Shown one piece after another: positions 9,787 to 17,961 of a stretch of 64,000 nucleotides of DNA. The notes beneath the pieces were generated by a model. It did not search any database, was not told where the DNA came from, and worked only from the letters and a program-made list of their open reading frames with translations. A program made the position numbers and the translations under genes. Every line of letters begins with the position of its first letter. The stretch's first letter is position 1. Source of the stretch: Mesohalobacter halotolerans (GTDB lineage: Bacteria; Bacteroidota; Bacteroidia; Flavobacteriales; Flavobacteriaceae); NCBI RefSeq assembly GCF_006120725.1, contig NZ_SWMU01000003.1, positions 62,001 to 126,000 of the forward strand, in the 5' to 3' direction.

Positions 9787-10616
9787 GATAAAAAATTCAC
9801 TGTAATGGTATCCATAACTTTCAATCCTAGCAAACTCGCTGCACTTCCTGTAAGCTTAGGATTACTTTTGTACAAAGCTAATTCCAAATATCCTGAAGCA
9901 TTAAACAAAGCGAGCTTTTTACCGGCTTCTTCTCGCTTATTGACCGGCATTTCAAAGTTAATAGCATCACTATAGGTATCGTAAATAGTTTTAAACTTAA
10001 TATTGCGTGCACTAATGACGTAATTACGACCTTTGACCAAAGATTCAAAAAATGGTTTTTTAATGTTTGAAATCACATTACCAAAATTATCGATATAGAC
10101 TACATGACCAATAATTTGATTTTCAGCACTGTTGACCTGAGGCTCAATATATTTTAATTGTTTAAGTCCTTCAATAGGCTTGCCAATAACCTCTAACTTG
10201 CCACCTCTTAAAATATGCCCAGCCACTTTAATAAATACGTCTAGTACTGTAAAGTTAGTCCCTAAAGCTCTGTGAATATTAATCTCTACAATTTTATCAG
10301 GCTTAATTTCGGAAGCAATTAGTGACATGATGCCATTGTTGGCACACACAAAATAATGACCATCCAAAGCAACAGCAATATGTTTGTTTTCCGGAGTCAT
10401 TTCTGCATCTACACCAATAACATGTACACTTCCTTTAGGAAAATTATGATATGCATTTTTGATCACAAAAGCCGCTTCTATAATATTAAAAGGAGAAATT
10501 AAATGTGAAATATCTACAACTTTAGCCTCATCAAGCTCACTGTACAATGCACCTTTGACTGCTGCGACGGAATGGTCTTTTAGACCAAAATCTGTAGTTA
10601 AAGTTATAATAGACAT
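9783..10616 (-). CDS. S-adenosyl-L-methionine hydrolase (SAM hydroxide adenosyltransferase, DUF62)
   Basis: Of 277 residues, close to the family's usual length. The N-terminal signature ITLTTDFGLKDHSVAAVKGAL and the region VDISHLISPFNIIEAAFVI are typical of the DUF62/SAM_HAT family, related to fluorinase and chlorinase. Characterised members split SAM with hydroxide to adenosine and methionine. Other family marks are HVIGVDAEM (about 65-73), FVCANNGIMSL (about 89-99) and YIDNFGNVISNI (about 174-185). The chain lacks an obvious halogenase-type insertion, so the hydrolase reading is preferred. It is the first gene of the operon leading to gldFG, and its leader carries a structured RNA-like element ending 18 bases before the ATG. 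Confidence 0.9.
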   Translation of the reverse strand: MSIITLTTDFGLKDHSVAAVKGALYSELDEAKVVDISHLISPFNIIEAAFVIKNAYHNFPKGSVHVIGVDAEMTPENKHIAVALDGHYFVCANNGIMSLIASEIKPDKIVEINIHRALGTNFTVLDVFIKVAGHILRGGKLEVIGKPIEGLKQLKYIEPQVNSAENQIIGHVVYIDNFGNVISNIKKPFFESLVKGRNYVISARNIKFKTIYDTYSDAINFEMPVNKREEAGKKLALFNASGYLELALYKSNPKLTGSAASLLGLKVMDTITVNFLS

Positions 10617-10634
10617 TAATAAAATGTATAATTT

Positions 10635-10717
10635 GGGCGGTAGCCGGGCTATCCGTTTGTATTCCTCTCACTGACGCTTTCGGTCAGTGTTCGGGATACC
10701 ACTTCTATCCCTACCGC
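10635..10717 (-). ncRNA. Structured element resembling a recurrent flavobacterial non-coding RNA
   Basis: Read on the minus strand, the region folds compactly. GCGGTAG (10717-10711) closes with CTACCGC (10643-10637). Inside, TATCCC/GGGATA forms a short hairpin (10693-10698 with 10706-10711), and CACTGAC/GTCAGTG (10669-10675 with 10683-10689) forms a second hairpin with a 7-base loop. The conserved-looking words GGGATAGAAG and CGGATAGCCCG match a GC-rich intergenic element I recall from many flavobacterial genomes, possibly the Rfam Flavo-1 motif; I could not check this. It is much more GC-rich than its surroundings. It lies directly upstream of the SAM hydrolase gene, so it could be an independent small RNA or a leader element. 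Confidence 0.6.
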
Positions 10718-10845
10718 AAATCTCGTTTTCAAACCCTTTTAGAACAATAAGATACACTAATAAGTTTATTCATTTGCAGAGACCCAACTCTTATATATAT
10801 AGTATCTCCTTACAACTAAAAACAAACCACTAAAATAACATTAAA

Positions 10846-10878
10846 TTGATGTTCTAAATTTTAATTTGTTTAAATTTG
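10846..10878 (+). promoter_or_regulatory. Promoter of phoH
   Basis: A TTG at 10846-10848 and a perfect TAAATTTG at 10871-10878 are 22 bases apart, within the range described for flavobacterial promoters. Transcription would start about 35 bases before the phoH TTG start codon. The rest of 10718-10870 holds no gene that I can support. Confidence 0.55.
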
Positions 10879-10916
10879 GAATGCGAATTTAACCATAATA
10901 AAAAAATTAGCTTTCT

Positions 10917-11870
10917 TTGAACGAACTTATTATTGAATTATCTGACATCAACCCGAAAGAGTTTTTTGGACACCACAACTCCAATATCGAGCTCATCAAA
11001 TCTTACTTTCCCAAACTCAAAATCGTAGCCCGTGGCAGCAAAATAAAGGTCTACGGCAACGAAGAGCGCTTAGAAGAGTTTGACAAACGTTTTGCTATGA
11101 TTTTAGAGCATTTTAGCAAATACAACAAAATTGACGAAAACAGTATAGAACGCGTTTTAACCAGTGACTCCTCAGCTGATTATGCCACTCCACAAAGCGC
11201 CTCTGAAGTTTTAGTACATGGCGTAAGTGGTCGTAACATCAAAGCCCAAACTGCAAACCAGCGCAAGCTTGTAGAAAAGATGAATAAAAACGATATGGTT
11301 TTTGCCATTGGTCCTGCTGGTACCGGAAAAACTTACACCGGTATAGCATTGGCCGTAAGAGCGCTCAAGCAAAAGCAAGTTAGACGTATTATTTTAACAC
11401 GTCCCGCCGTTGAGGCAGGAGAAAATCTTGGTTTTTTACCAGGCGATCTTAAAGAAAAACTAGACCCGTATATGCAACCCCTTTACGATGCTTTACGGGA
11501 TATGATACCACCGGAAAAACTCGACACCTATATTGAAAAAGGAATCATTCAAATTGCACCTATGGCATTTATGCGTGGACGAACTTTAGACCATGCATTT
11601 GTCATTCTTGACGAAGCTCAAAATACGACACATGCCCAAATGAAAATGTTTCTGACCCGTATGGGCAAAAATGCTAAATTTATGCTTACCGGTGATACAG
11701 GGCAAGTTGATTTACCAAGACGCGTGATCTCCGGTTTAAAAGAAGCCTTGCTTATTTTAAAAGAAGTTAAGGGTGTGGGCATTGTTTACTTGGACGACAA
11801 AGATGTCATTCGCCATAAACTCGTCAAAAAAGTCATTGCTGCATACAAATCTATTGAAAATCAAAATTAA
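10917..11870 (+). CDS. phoH: PhoH-like ATPase
   Basis: This 317-residue protein is a PhoH-family P-loop ATPase. The Walker A is GPAGTGKTYTG and Walker B is FVILDEAQN, and the family's RPAVEAGENLGFLPGD segment is present. An N-terminal KH-like part (residues about 1-90) comes first. PhoH proteins are cytoplasmic and are linked to RNA metabolism and ribosome maturation, often near ybeY; the E. coli name reflects phosphate-starvation induction. The start codon is TTG (10917). Starting at any later ATG would remove the conserved N-terminal segment NELIIELSDINPKEFFG, so TTG is preferred. The stop overlaps the purC start by one base. Confidence 0.92.
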   Translation: MNELIIELSDINPKEFFGHHNSNIELIKSYFPKLKIVARGSKIKVYGNEERLEEFDKRFAMILEHFSKYNKIDENSIERVLTSDSSADYATPQSASEVLVHGVSGRNIKAQTANQRKLVEKMNKNDMVFAIGPAGTGKTYTGIALAVRALKQKQVRRIILTRPAVEAGENLGFLPGDLKEKLDPYMQPLYDALRDMIPPEKLDTYIEKGIIQIAPMAFMRGRTLDHAFVILDEAQNTTHAQMKMFLTRMGKNAKFMLTGDTGQVDLPRRVISGLKEALLILKEVKGVGIVYLDDKDVIRHKLVKKVIAAYKSIENQN

Positions 11871-12823
11871 TGATAACCCAAAGTTTAATAAAACCCAACT
11901 TTAAATTCCCTAATCAAACTGCCTTTTATCAGGGCAAAGTGCGTAATGTTTACACGATAAATGATGATATACTCATCATTATAGCTACTGACAGACTCAG
12001 TGCTTTTGATGTGGTTTTACCTCAAGGCATTCCACACAAAGGCCAGATTTTAAATCAATTGGCAACCTATATGCTTGACAAAACACAGCACGAGGTGCCT
12101 AATTGGCTTATTGCCTCGCCACACCCTAATGTGAGCATAGGGCTTAAATGCAAACCCTTTAAAGTCGAAATGGTCGTGAGGCAATACCTGACAGGACATG
12201 CTTATCGAGAATATAAAGCTGGAAAGCGAGAATTATGCGGTGTAAAACTTCCCAATGGAATGAAAGAGCATGACAAGTTTGAACAACCTATTATTACACC
12301 AACCACCAAAGCCGAGCAAGGCGATCACGACCAGGATATTTCTAAAGCCGAGATTTTAGACCAAAACATTGTAAGTGAAGAAGATTATAAAACCTTAGAA
12401 GAATACAGTCTCAAATTGTTTGAAATGGGAGCAACCTTAGCTAAATCGCGAGATTTACTTTTGGTAGACACCAAATATGAATTTGGCAAAACTACAGATG
12501 GAAAAATTGTGGTTATCGATGAAATCCACACCCCGGATTCTTCTCGTTATTTTTATGCAGATACCTATCAAGAGTTACAGGATAAGGGTAAAAAACAAAA
12601 ACAACTTTCTAAAGAATTTGTACGTGAATGGTTGATGGAACAAGGCTTTCAAGGTAAAACAGGACAAAATATTCCCGATTTACCCCATGAATTTATATCA
12701 CATGTCTCCGATAGATATATAGAACTTTATGAAAAAATAACGGCTCAAACATTTAAGCCAATGGCTTATGGCACTATTGAAAATGACATCCAAGATGCAG
12801 TGCTTAACTTTTTAAAACAATAG
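11870..12823 (+). CDS. purC: Phosphoribosylaminoimidazole-succinocarboxamide (SAICAR) synthase
   Basis: PurC joins aspartate to CAIR using ATP, step eight of purine synthesis. The 317-residue chain shows the family landmarks YQGKVRNVYTI (nucleotide-binding loop), ATDRLSAFDVVLPQGIPHKG, VVRQYLTGHAYREY, and IDEIHTPDSSRYFY near residue 222. The length fits the long eukaryote-like and Bacteroidota form rather than the ~240-residue enterobacterial form. The ATG overlaps the last base of phoH (TAATG), so the two are cotranscribed. No clear terminator follows; AT-rich spacer separates it from the convergent SRAP gene. Confidence 0.95.
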   Translation: MITQSLIKPNFKFPNQTAFYQGKVRNVYTINDDILIIIATDRLSAFDVVLPQGIPHKGQILNQLATYMLDKTQHEVPNWLIASPHPNVSIGLKCKPFKVEMVVRQYLTGHAYREYKAGKRELCGVKLPNGMKEHDKFEQPIITPTTKAEQGDHDQDISKAEILDQNIVSEEDYKTLEEYSLKLFEMGATLAKSRDLLLVDTKYEFGKTTDGKIVVIDEIHTPDSSRYFYADTYQELQDKGKKQKQLSKEFVREWLMEQGFQGKTGQNIPDLPHEFISHVSDRYIELYEKITAQTFKPMAYGTIENDIQDAVLNFLKQ

Positions 12824-12890
12824 ACAATAAAAGTCGATTTTTTAAAATCTCGTTTATTCACCTACCAAAAAATCAAATGATTAGAGTGAG

Positions 12891-13631
12891 TTAAAACAAA
12901 GTATTCAACTCCGGATATTGAACTGGCTTTAAAATATCTACCATATTAGAATTTTCTTTTGGACTAAACAGTTTTTTGTCTACCGGATAAGATTCTAAAC
13001 TTTGGTCATCATAATCTGAATTGATTATCTTAAAAATATCATTGTCTTTTAAATCTTGACTTAACCATTGCTGCTCTAAGTCAGGATTTAACATCACCGG
13101 TTGGCGTTTTTTTACATTGTGAATTTTGGCTATGTACGGCATAGCTTTGCGGGTTAAAATAGAGCAAGTAATCAAGCCATTATCAAATCTAGAGTATATG
13201 CCGGCCAATGCAAAAGCTTGTTTATCCTTTCGTCTGATGAGGTAAGGAAAAGAATTATTGTTGACATGGTAGGGTTCAAAAAAAGCATCGATTAAAATAA
13301 GACAACGTTGATTTTTATAAAGGTGTTTGTATAAAAAATGAGAATCTAATTTTTCAGATTTTGCATTAAGACCACCGCCAAATCTTGCAGCTTTTTTATA
13401 ATAAGCCTCTAATGCTGTTGAGTCTTCACCAGTAGGCACAATACCCCAAACGGCTGGCAAAACGACATCTTTTAATTCTTGTGTAATGATCGGTAAATTG
13501 GGGTGTTCAAACCCATTGAGATGGTATGAAGAGGTTTCAAATTTGGACTTCACCTCCTGATTCACAAATTTTGCATCGAAACGGTTCTCGAGCTGTTCTG
13601 ACGTAGAAATTAAGGAAGCATGAAAGCACAT
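12891..13631 (-). CDS. SRAP-family DNA abasic-site crosslinking protein (YedK/HMCES-like)
   Basis: The 246-residue product begins Met-Cys-Phe-His. Cys2, exposed after methionine removal, is the residue that links covalently to abasic sites in single-stranded DNA in HMCES and YedK. Other family marks are VWGIVPTG, FGGGLNAKSEKL (the NARSE/NAKSE motif), RCLILIDAFFEPY (the active-site Glu region), and a histidine in the RKAMPYIAKIHNVKKRQPVML segment. These proteins shield abasic sites during replication. The gene is monocistronic, convergent with purC and divergent from prfC. No good TAnnTTTG promoter is visible upstream. Confidence 0.92.
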   Translation of the reverse strand: MCFHASLISTSEQLENRFDAKFVNQEVKSKFETSSYHLNGFEHPNLPIITQELKDVVLPAVWGIVPTGEDSTALEAYYKKAARFGGGLNAKSEKLDSHFLYKHLYKNQRCLILIDAFFEPYHVNNNSFPYLIRRKDKQAFALAGIYSRFDNGLITCSILTRKAMPYIAKIHNVKKRQPVMLNPDLEQQWLSQDLKDNDIFKIINSDYDDQSLESYPVDKKLFSPKENSNMVDILKPVQYPELNTLF

Positions 13632-13899
13632 GGTTTTTCAGATTTATTACTAAAATAAATAAACTGAGCGAATCCTAAACAGACTTTGCGCGAATACAGC
13701 AGTATTAAATGAAAAACCCTGTGACTATACTTTTTGCTTTTAAACTTAAAAATAAGATTGAATAGACACTTTAAAATGATCTTTAGCTTATTTACAAAAC
13801 CAATAAACGCTAAAGAAAAAAGAATGGCTTCTCGACTTCCTATTCCTGTTAAAAATTTAAACCTGACATCATATTTTATTTCTAGTTTAGAATTTCGGT

Positions 13900-13907
13900 T
13901 AAATTTG
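13900..13907 (+). promoter_or_regulatory. Putative -7 element placed 4 bases before the prfC ATG
   Basis: TAAATTTG is a perfect TAnnTTTG element. It ends at 13907 and the prfC ATG is at 13912, so transcription would begin at or next to the A of the start codon. The -33 area (about 13877-13880) is T-rich but lacks a clean TTG. The remaining spacer 13632-13899 holds no gene I can support. Confidence 0.45.
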
Positions 13908-13911
13908 CAGC

Positions 13912-15498
13912 ATGAAATTTAAAGATGAAATCAATAGACGACGAACCTTTGGTATCGTGTCACATCCGGATGCAGGAAAAACCACTCTAACTGAAAAATT
14001 ATTATTATTTGGCGGAGCCATTCAAGAAGCTGGCGCTGTAAAATCAAATAAAATCAAAAAAGGAGCCACAAGTGACTTTATGGAAATAGAGCGCCAGCGT
14101 GGAATATCAGTAGCGACATCAGTTTTAGGGTTTGAATACAAGAACAATAAGATCAATATTCTCGATACACCTGGTCACAAAGATTTTGCTGAAGATACCT
14201 TTAGGACCTTAACCGCTGTAGATAGTGTCATTGTTGTCATAGATGTCGCTAAAGGTGTTGAAGAACAAACCGAAAAATTGGTGAAAGTCTGCCGTATGCG
14301 TAATATTCCTATGATTGTGTTCATCAACAAGCTGGACCGTGAAGGAAAAGATGCATTTGAACTCTTGGATGAAATTGAACAAAAATTAGATTTAAAGGTC
14401 ACACCATTAAGCTTCCCAATTGGAATGGGGTATGATTTTAAAGGCATTTACAACATTTGGGAGAGCAATATTAATTTATTTACCGGTGACCCCAGAAAAG
14501 ATATTGAAGACACTATAGAAATCACAGACTTATCAACGCCAGATTTAAATAAACTTATCGGTGATGAGGCGGCTGAAAATCTAAGAGAAGAAGTAGAATT
14601 GGCTACAGGCGTTTATCCGGATTTTGATATTGAAGCCTACAAAAACGGTAGCTTACAACCTGTATTTTTTGGGTCGGCTTTGAATAATTTTGGCGTTCGT
14701 GAGTTGTTGGATTGTTTTGTAAACATTGCGCCCTCACCTCGTTCAAAAGACAGCGATTCTCGTGAAGTTAAACCCGAAGAAGATCAATTTACAGGTTTTG
14801 TATTTAAAATACATGCCAATATGGATCCTAGACATCGAGACCGATTGGCTTTTGTGAAAGTCGTTTCAGGAAAGTTTGAACGCAATAAACCCTATCTTCA
14901 CGTTAGGCAAGGAAAAAATTTAAAATTCTCAAGTCCCAATGCATTTTTTGCAGAAAAGAAACAAGTGGTCAATGAGATGTATCCCGGCGATATTGTTGGG
15001 CTTCATGACACCGGGAATTTTAAGATTGGAGATACGCTAACTGAAGGCGAAAAACTCATGTATAAAGGTATTCCAAACTTTTCACCAGAACACTTTAGAT
15101 ACATTAATAATGCAGACCCAATGAAGTCCAAACAACTCAATAAGGGAATTAGTCAGTTGATGGATGAAGGGGTTGCGCAACTCTTTACGCTCGAAATGAA
15201 CAACCGAAAAATTATTGGTACGGTTGGTGCACTTCAGTATGAAGTCATTCAATATAGGTTAGAACATGAATACGGTGCAAAATGTACGTATGAAAACGTG
15301 AATATACACAAAGCCTGCTGGATTGAAGCTGAGGGTGAAAATAACGATGAGTTTAAAGAATTTAAGCGTATAAAATCAAAATATTTGGCGAGAGATAAGC
15401 GCAATCAGTTGGTCTTTTTGGCAGATTCAGCGTTTTCATTACAGATGGCTCAAGATAAATACAAAACCCTGAAGTTTAATTTTACGTCAGAGTTTTAG
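13912..15498 (+). CDS. prfC: Peptide chain release factor 3
   Basis: RF3 is a GTPase that recycles RF1/RF2 from the ribosome after termination. The 528-residue chain matches the usual RF3 length. The G1 motif is SHPDAGKTTLTEKLLL, the switch I region is DFMEIERQRGISVATSV, G3 is DTPGHKDFAEDT, and G4 is FINKLDRE. Elongation-factor-like domains II and III follow, with the HRDRLAFVKVVSGKF stretch at about residue 305-320. The G1 serine-histidine-proline start and the ERQRGISV motif distinguish RF3 from EF-G. It ends only 5 bases before the convergent secreted-protein gene, with no terminator between. Confidence 0.96.
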   Translation: MKFKDEINRRRTFGIVSHPDAGKTTLTEKLLLFGGAIQEAGAVKSNKIKKGATSDFMEIERQRGISVATSVLGFEYKNNKINILDTPGHKDFAEDTFRTLTAVDSVIVVIDVAKGVEEQTEKLVKVCRMRNIPMIVFINKLDREGKDAFELLDEIEQKLDLKVTPLSFPIGMGYDFKGIYNIWESNINLFTGDPRKDIEDTIEITDLSTPDLNKLIGDEAAENLREEVELATGVYPDFDIEAYKNGSLQPVFFGSALNNFGVRELLDCFVNIAPSPRSKDSDSREVKPEEDQFTGFVFKIHANMDPRHRDRLAFVKVVSGKFERNKPYLHVRQGKNLKFSSPNAFFAEKKQVVNEMYPGDIVGLHDTGNFKIGDTLTEGEKLMYKGIPNFSPEHFRYINNADPMKSKQLNKGISQLMDEGVAQLFTLEMNNRKIIGTVGALQYEVIQYRLEHEYGAKCTYENVNIHKACWIEAEGENNDEFKEFKRIKSKYLARDKRNQLVFLADSAFSLQMAQDKYKTLKFNFTSEF

Positions 15499-15503
15499 AT
15501 TGC

Positions 15504-17906
15504 TTATTTACTGATTTGTTTATCTACATTGATTATACTACCATCTTCTCCTATACCTTCAATGTAAAGGTTCATTTTATAAAGTCCTGTATCTAAAATA
15601 TCGAGTTCTAAGCTTTCGCCTTTTTGGACAACCACATTTGAGAACCATGCAATGGTACCAACTTGTTGAAAAGATTCGGTCTTAAAAAATGCATATTCCG
15701 GCATGTAAAAACGTTTGGGTGGCTCAAAACCTTTTTTTATTTCAAATTGGGAATAGGGCAAATCTGATTCTGCAGGTTCATTATTAGAAAATAAAACTGT
15801 TTTGCGTTGCTGAAGTCTTATGATACCATTCGCCCCTTGAACGCCGCCGCCAAAACCTGTTTTATCAATATAAATCTCTTCATAATCTGAAGTTCTAGAT
15901 TGGGATAAAATTGATAAGTCATTTAATTGAGTCCCATTTAGGTATACAACTGGAGTATTACTGCCGCTAAGGGACATTCGAGCTAAATTTCTTAAGCTAA
16001 AGCCTCCTCCATTGTCTTTAACAATGTAGCCGCGATAACTTAGGTAATCTGACAAAAGGGGATATGTAGTTGCCAATTCTTCATCTACTTTTACAGTATT
16101 ATCCTTAAAGTTTGATACATAATATTTAGCTTTTTCTGGTTTTGAATCATTATTGACTTTAACAATAACCTCATCAAGTATTTCTCCTTTTAAAAAGTTA
16201 GCATATAATTTTTTGTTATCAAGTTTTAATTTTAACTGTCTTAAGCTTGAAATGGGCGGTAATAATTCAGAGCTCTTTAAGCTATTATCATCAAGTTTAA
16301 ACTCTGTACCAACTATAATATTAGGTCTTATAAAATCTTTTTTATGATTGATAAATGAAAATTCCATTTTTTCACTAACAAAAGGGTATCTGTTTTCTAA
16401 TCTAAATGATGCATTTTCGTTTATTTCAAGGACTTGTTCACCATTATATATTGTACTATATATCAACAATTTATTTGTTTTTCTAGGCACATTACCATTG
16501 ATTGCAAGGTTTTGTATCAATCCATCTTTTCTTGGATATACAATTTTAGGTGGTCGATTAAAAATATTGCCCCATTCATAACTACTCCACCCTTGAGTAA
16601 GTAGTAAAAGGTCTAAATTATAATCAACCAAACGATTAGGAGATCTAAAATAATATGGTTTGTTTTCTATATATCCATTTATAAAGGGGTCTAATAAAAA
16701 TGCTGAAGTTATATTCTGATTTTTGACATATGAAATGCTTTTCTCAGGCAAAACAGAAATGCTTAAATGGGCTTTATTATTATATGTAGGGAGGGACAAA
16801 TCCATAGTTAAAGAATCCGCATGTGATTTAGTTATTTCTACCTTGACATCATGAGTTTTATTAATACTGTTTTTTCTATTAAAAATCAGTCGCTCAGCAA
16901 CTGGTTTATTATTTACCATGAGCGTAACAGTATTAACCCCATAAAACAATTGGTTTTTTTTTATGCCTTTGGAGATTTGAGGGTTTTCAGATGAAAATTC
17001 TAGCGGTACCTCAAATCGATTGCCTTCCTGATGCACAAACAATTTTGCGTCTAAAGTTAAATAATCTTTATTATTCTCGAGGTTTGAGGAGATGTAAAAA
17101 ACAGTTTGTTCAGACAATATATTGTTGACTTTAAGATCTATACCAAAAGGCTTTATATCATCTACAAATTTAGTAACAGTTTTACCGTTTGGCAATTCGG
17201 CCATAATTTTGTAAGTCTTGTTGGCTTTGGGCTTAAAATCAACTTTTGCCATACCAAATTTATTACTTTTAAAAATGAATATTACCTTGTCATCTTCATA
17301 AAGTTTGGCTTTAAATCTAACACCCAAGCCTTTTTTATTAATAAGCTTTAAGCCTAAAACACCATCACAGTTTACGACGCTGTGACCGGATTCAGGTAAA
17401 ATTTGAAGATCATAATCTTTTACGTCTTGTTTCTGGGCCGTTTGTTCAGAACCTATAACCTCAAATTGTTGTAAATGGGTGTAATCTTCATTAAAATTTT
17501 TCATCCACTGTGTCTCTGCTTTAAGGTAATAGTTACCATCTTTAAAAGTTGAATCAATTGGGATTTGACCCATAAACTTTCCCCCAATAGATAGGTACAT
17601 TTGTTTTTGCAACATCCTGCCATTGGCATTATAAAGTCTAAGTTCTACATTACGAGTCTTTTGACTGAGCTTTTGAGTTTGCCTATCATAAGCATAACCC
17701 TGAAACCATAAATTTTCACCCTTCAAAAAACTGCTTTTATTAAAATGCAGATATAATGATTCTCTGGGAGCCTCAAAGTATTGCTGATAAGATTCTGACA
17801 GCTGGGGTTGTTCAATAGGCTCTGAGGTTTCCAAGCTGTTGCTTGATTGAGCATGACAAATTATAGATGTGATGAAAGCAAAACAGAGAAGATAACATTT
17901 TAACAT
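15504..17906 (-). CDS. Secreted MG2-like / TonB-plug-like envelope protein
   Basis: The 800-residue protein has a signal peptide (residues 1-19, ending CHAQ). The first 150 residues include ESLYLHFNKSSFLKGENLWFQGYAYD and TQKLSQKTRNVELRLYN, which resemble the MG2 beta-sandwich of alpha-2-macroglobulins. Near residues 630-710 the pattern VVYLNGTQLNDLSILSQ and GANGIIRLQQRK resembles the plug domain of TonB-dependent receptors, but no barrel follows. This MG2-plus-plug layout is widespread in Bacteroidota as uncharacterised envelope proteins. No lipobox or T9SS sorting tail is evident. I infer a periplasmic or surface structural role; the function is unknown. Confidence 0.72.
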   Translation of the reverse strand: MLKCYLLCFAFITSIICHAQSSNSLETSEPIEQPQLSESYQQYFEAPRESLYLHFNKSSFLKGENLWFQGYAYDRQTQKLSQKTRNVELRLYNANGRMLQKQMYLSIGGKFMGQIPIDSTFKDGNYYLKAETQWMKNFNEDYTHLQQFEVIGSEQTAQKQDVKDYDLQILPESGHSVVNCDGVLGLKLINKKGLGVRFKAKLYEDDKVIFIFKSNKFGMAKVDFKPKANKTYKIMAELPNGKTVTKFVDDIKPFGIDLKVNNILSEQTVFYISSNLENNKDYLTLDAKLFVHQEGNRFEVPLEFSSENPQISKGIKKNQLFYGVNTVTLMVNNKPVAERLIFNRKNSINKTHDVKVEITKSHADSLTMDLSLPTYNNKAHLSISVLPEKSISYVKNQNITSAFLLDPFINGYIENKPYYFRSPNRLVDYNLDLLLLTQGWSSYEWGNIFNRPPKIVYPRKDGLIQNLAINGNVPRKTNKLLIYSTIYNGEQVLEINENASFRLENRYPFVSEKMEFSFINHKKDFIRPNIIVGTEFKLDDNSLKSSELLPPISSLRQLKLKLDNKKLYANFLKGEILDEVIVKVNNDSKPEKAKYYVSNFKDNTVKVDEELATTYPLLSDYLSYRGYIVKDNGGGFSLRNLARMSLSGSNTPVVYLNGTQLNDLSILSQSRTSDYEEIYIDKTGFGGGVQGANGIIRLQQRKTVLFSNNEPAESDLPYSQFEIKKGFEPPKRFYMPEYAFFKTESFQQVGTIAWFSNVVVQKGESLELDILDTGLYKMNLYIEGIGEDGSIINVDKQISK

Positions 17907-17961
17907 AGCAAGAGTATTCAGGGTTAATATACCATAAATATAACACTAAACCTGTGAATAG

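Noticed and set aside
10459-10674. Open frame on the plus strand across the SAM hydrolase start and the structured element
   Set aside because: It is antisense to a well-supported gene and part of the structured RNA-like element; no homology recognised.
13632-13718. 9-bp inverted repeat GGTTTTTCA / TGAAAAACC flanking the SRAP upstream region
   Set aside because: The arms are 69 bases apart and low in complexity; chance in AT-rich DNA is likely.
13734-13922. Small 62-codon frame upstream of prfC
   Set aside because: No family resemblance, no promoter, and it overlaps the prfC start in another frame; AT-rich chance frame.
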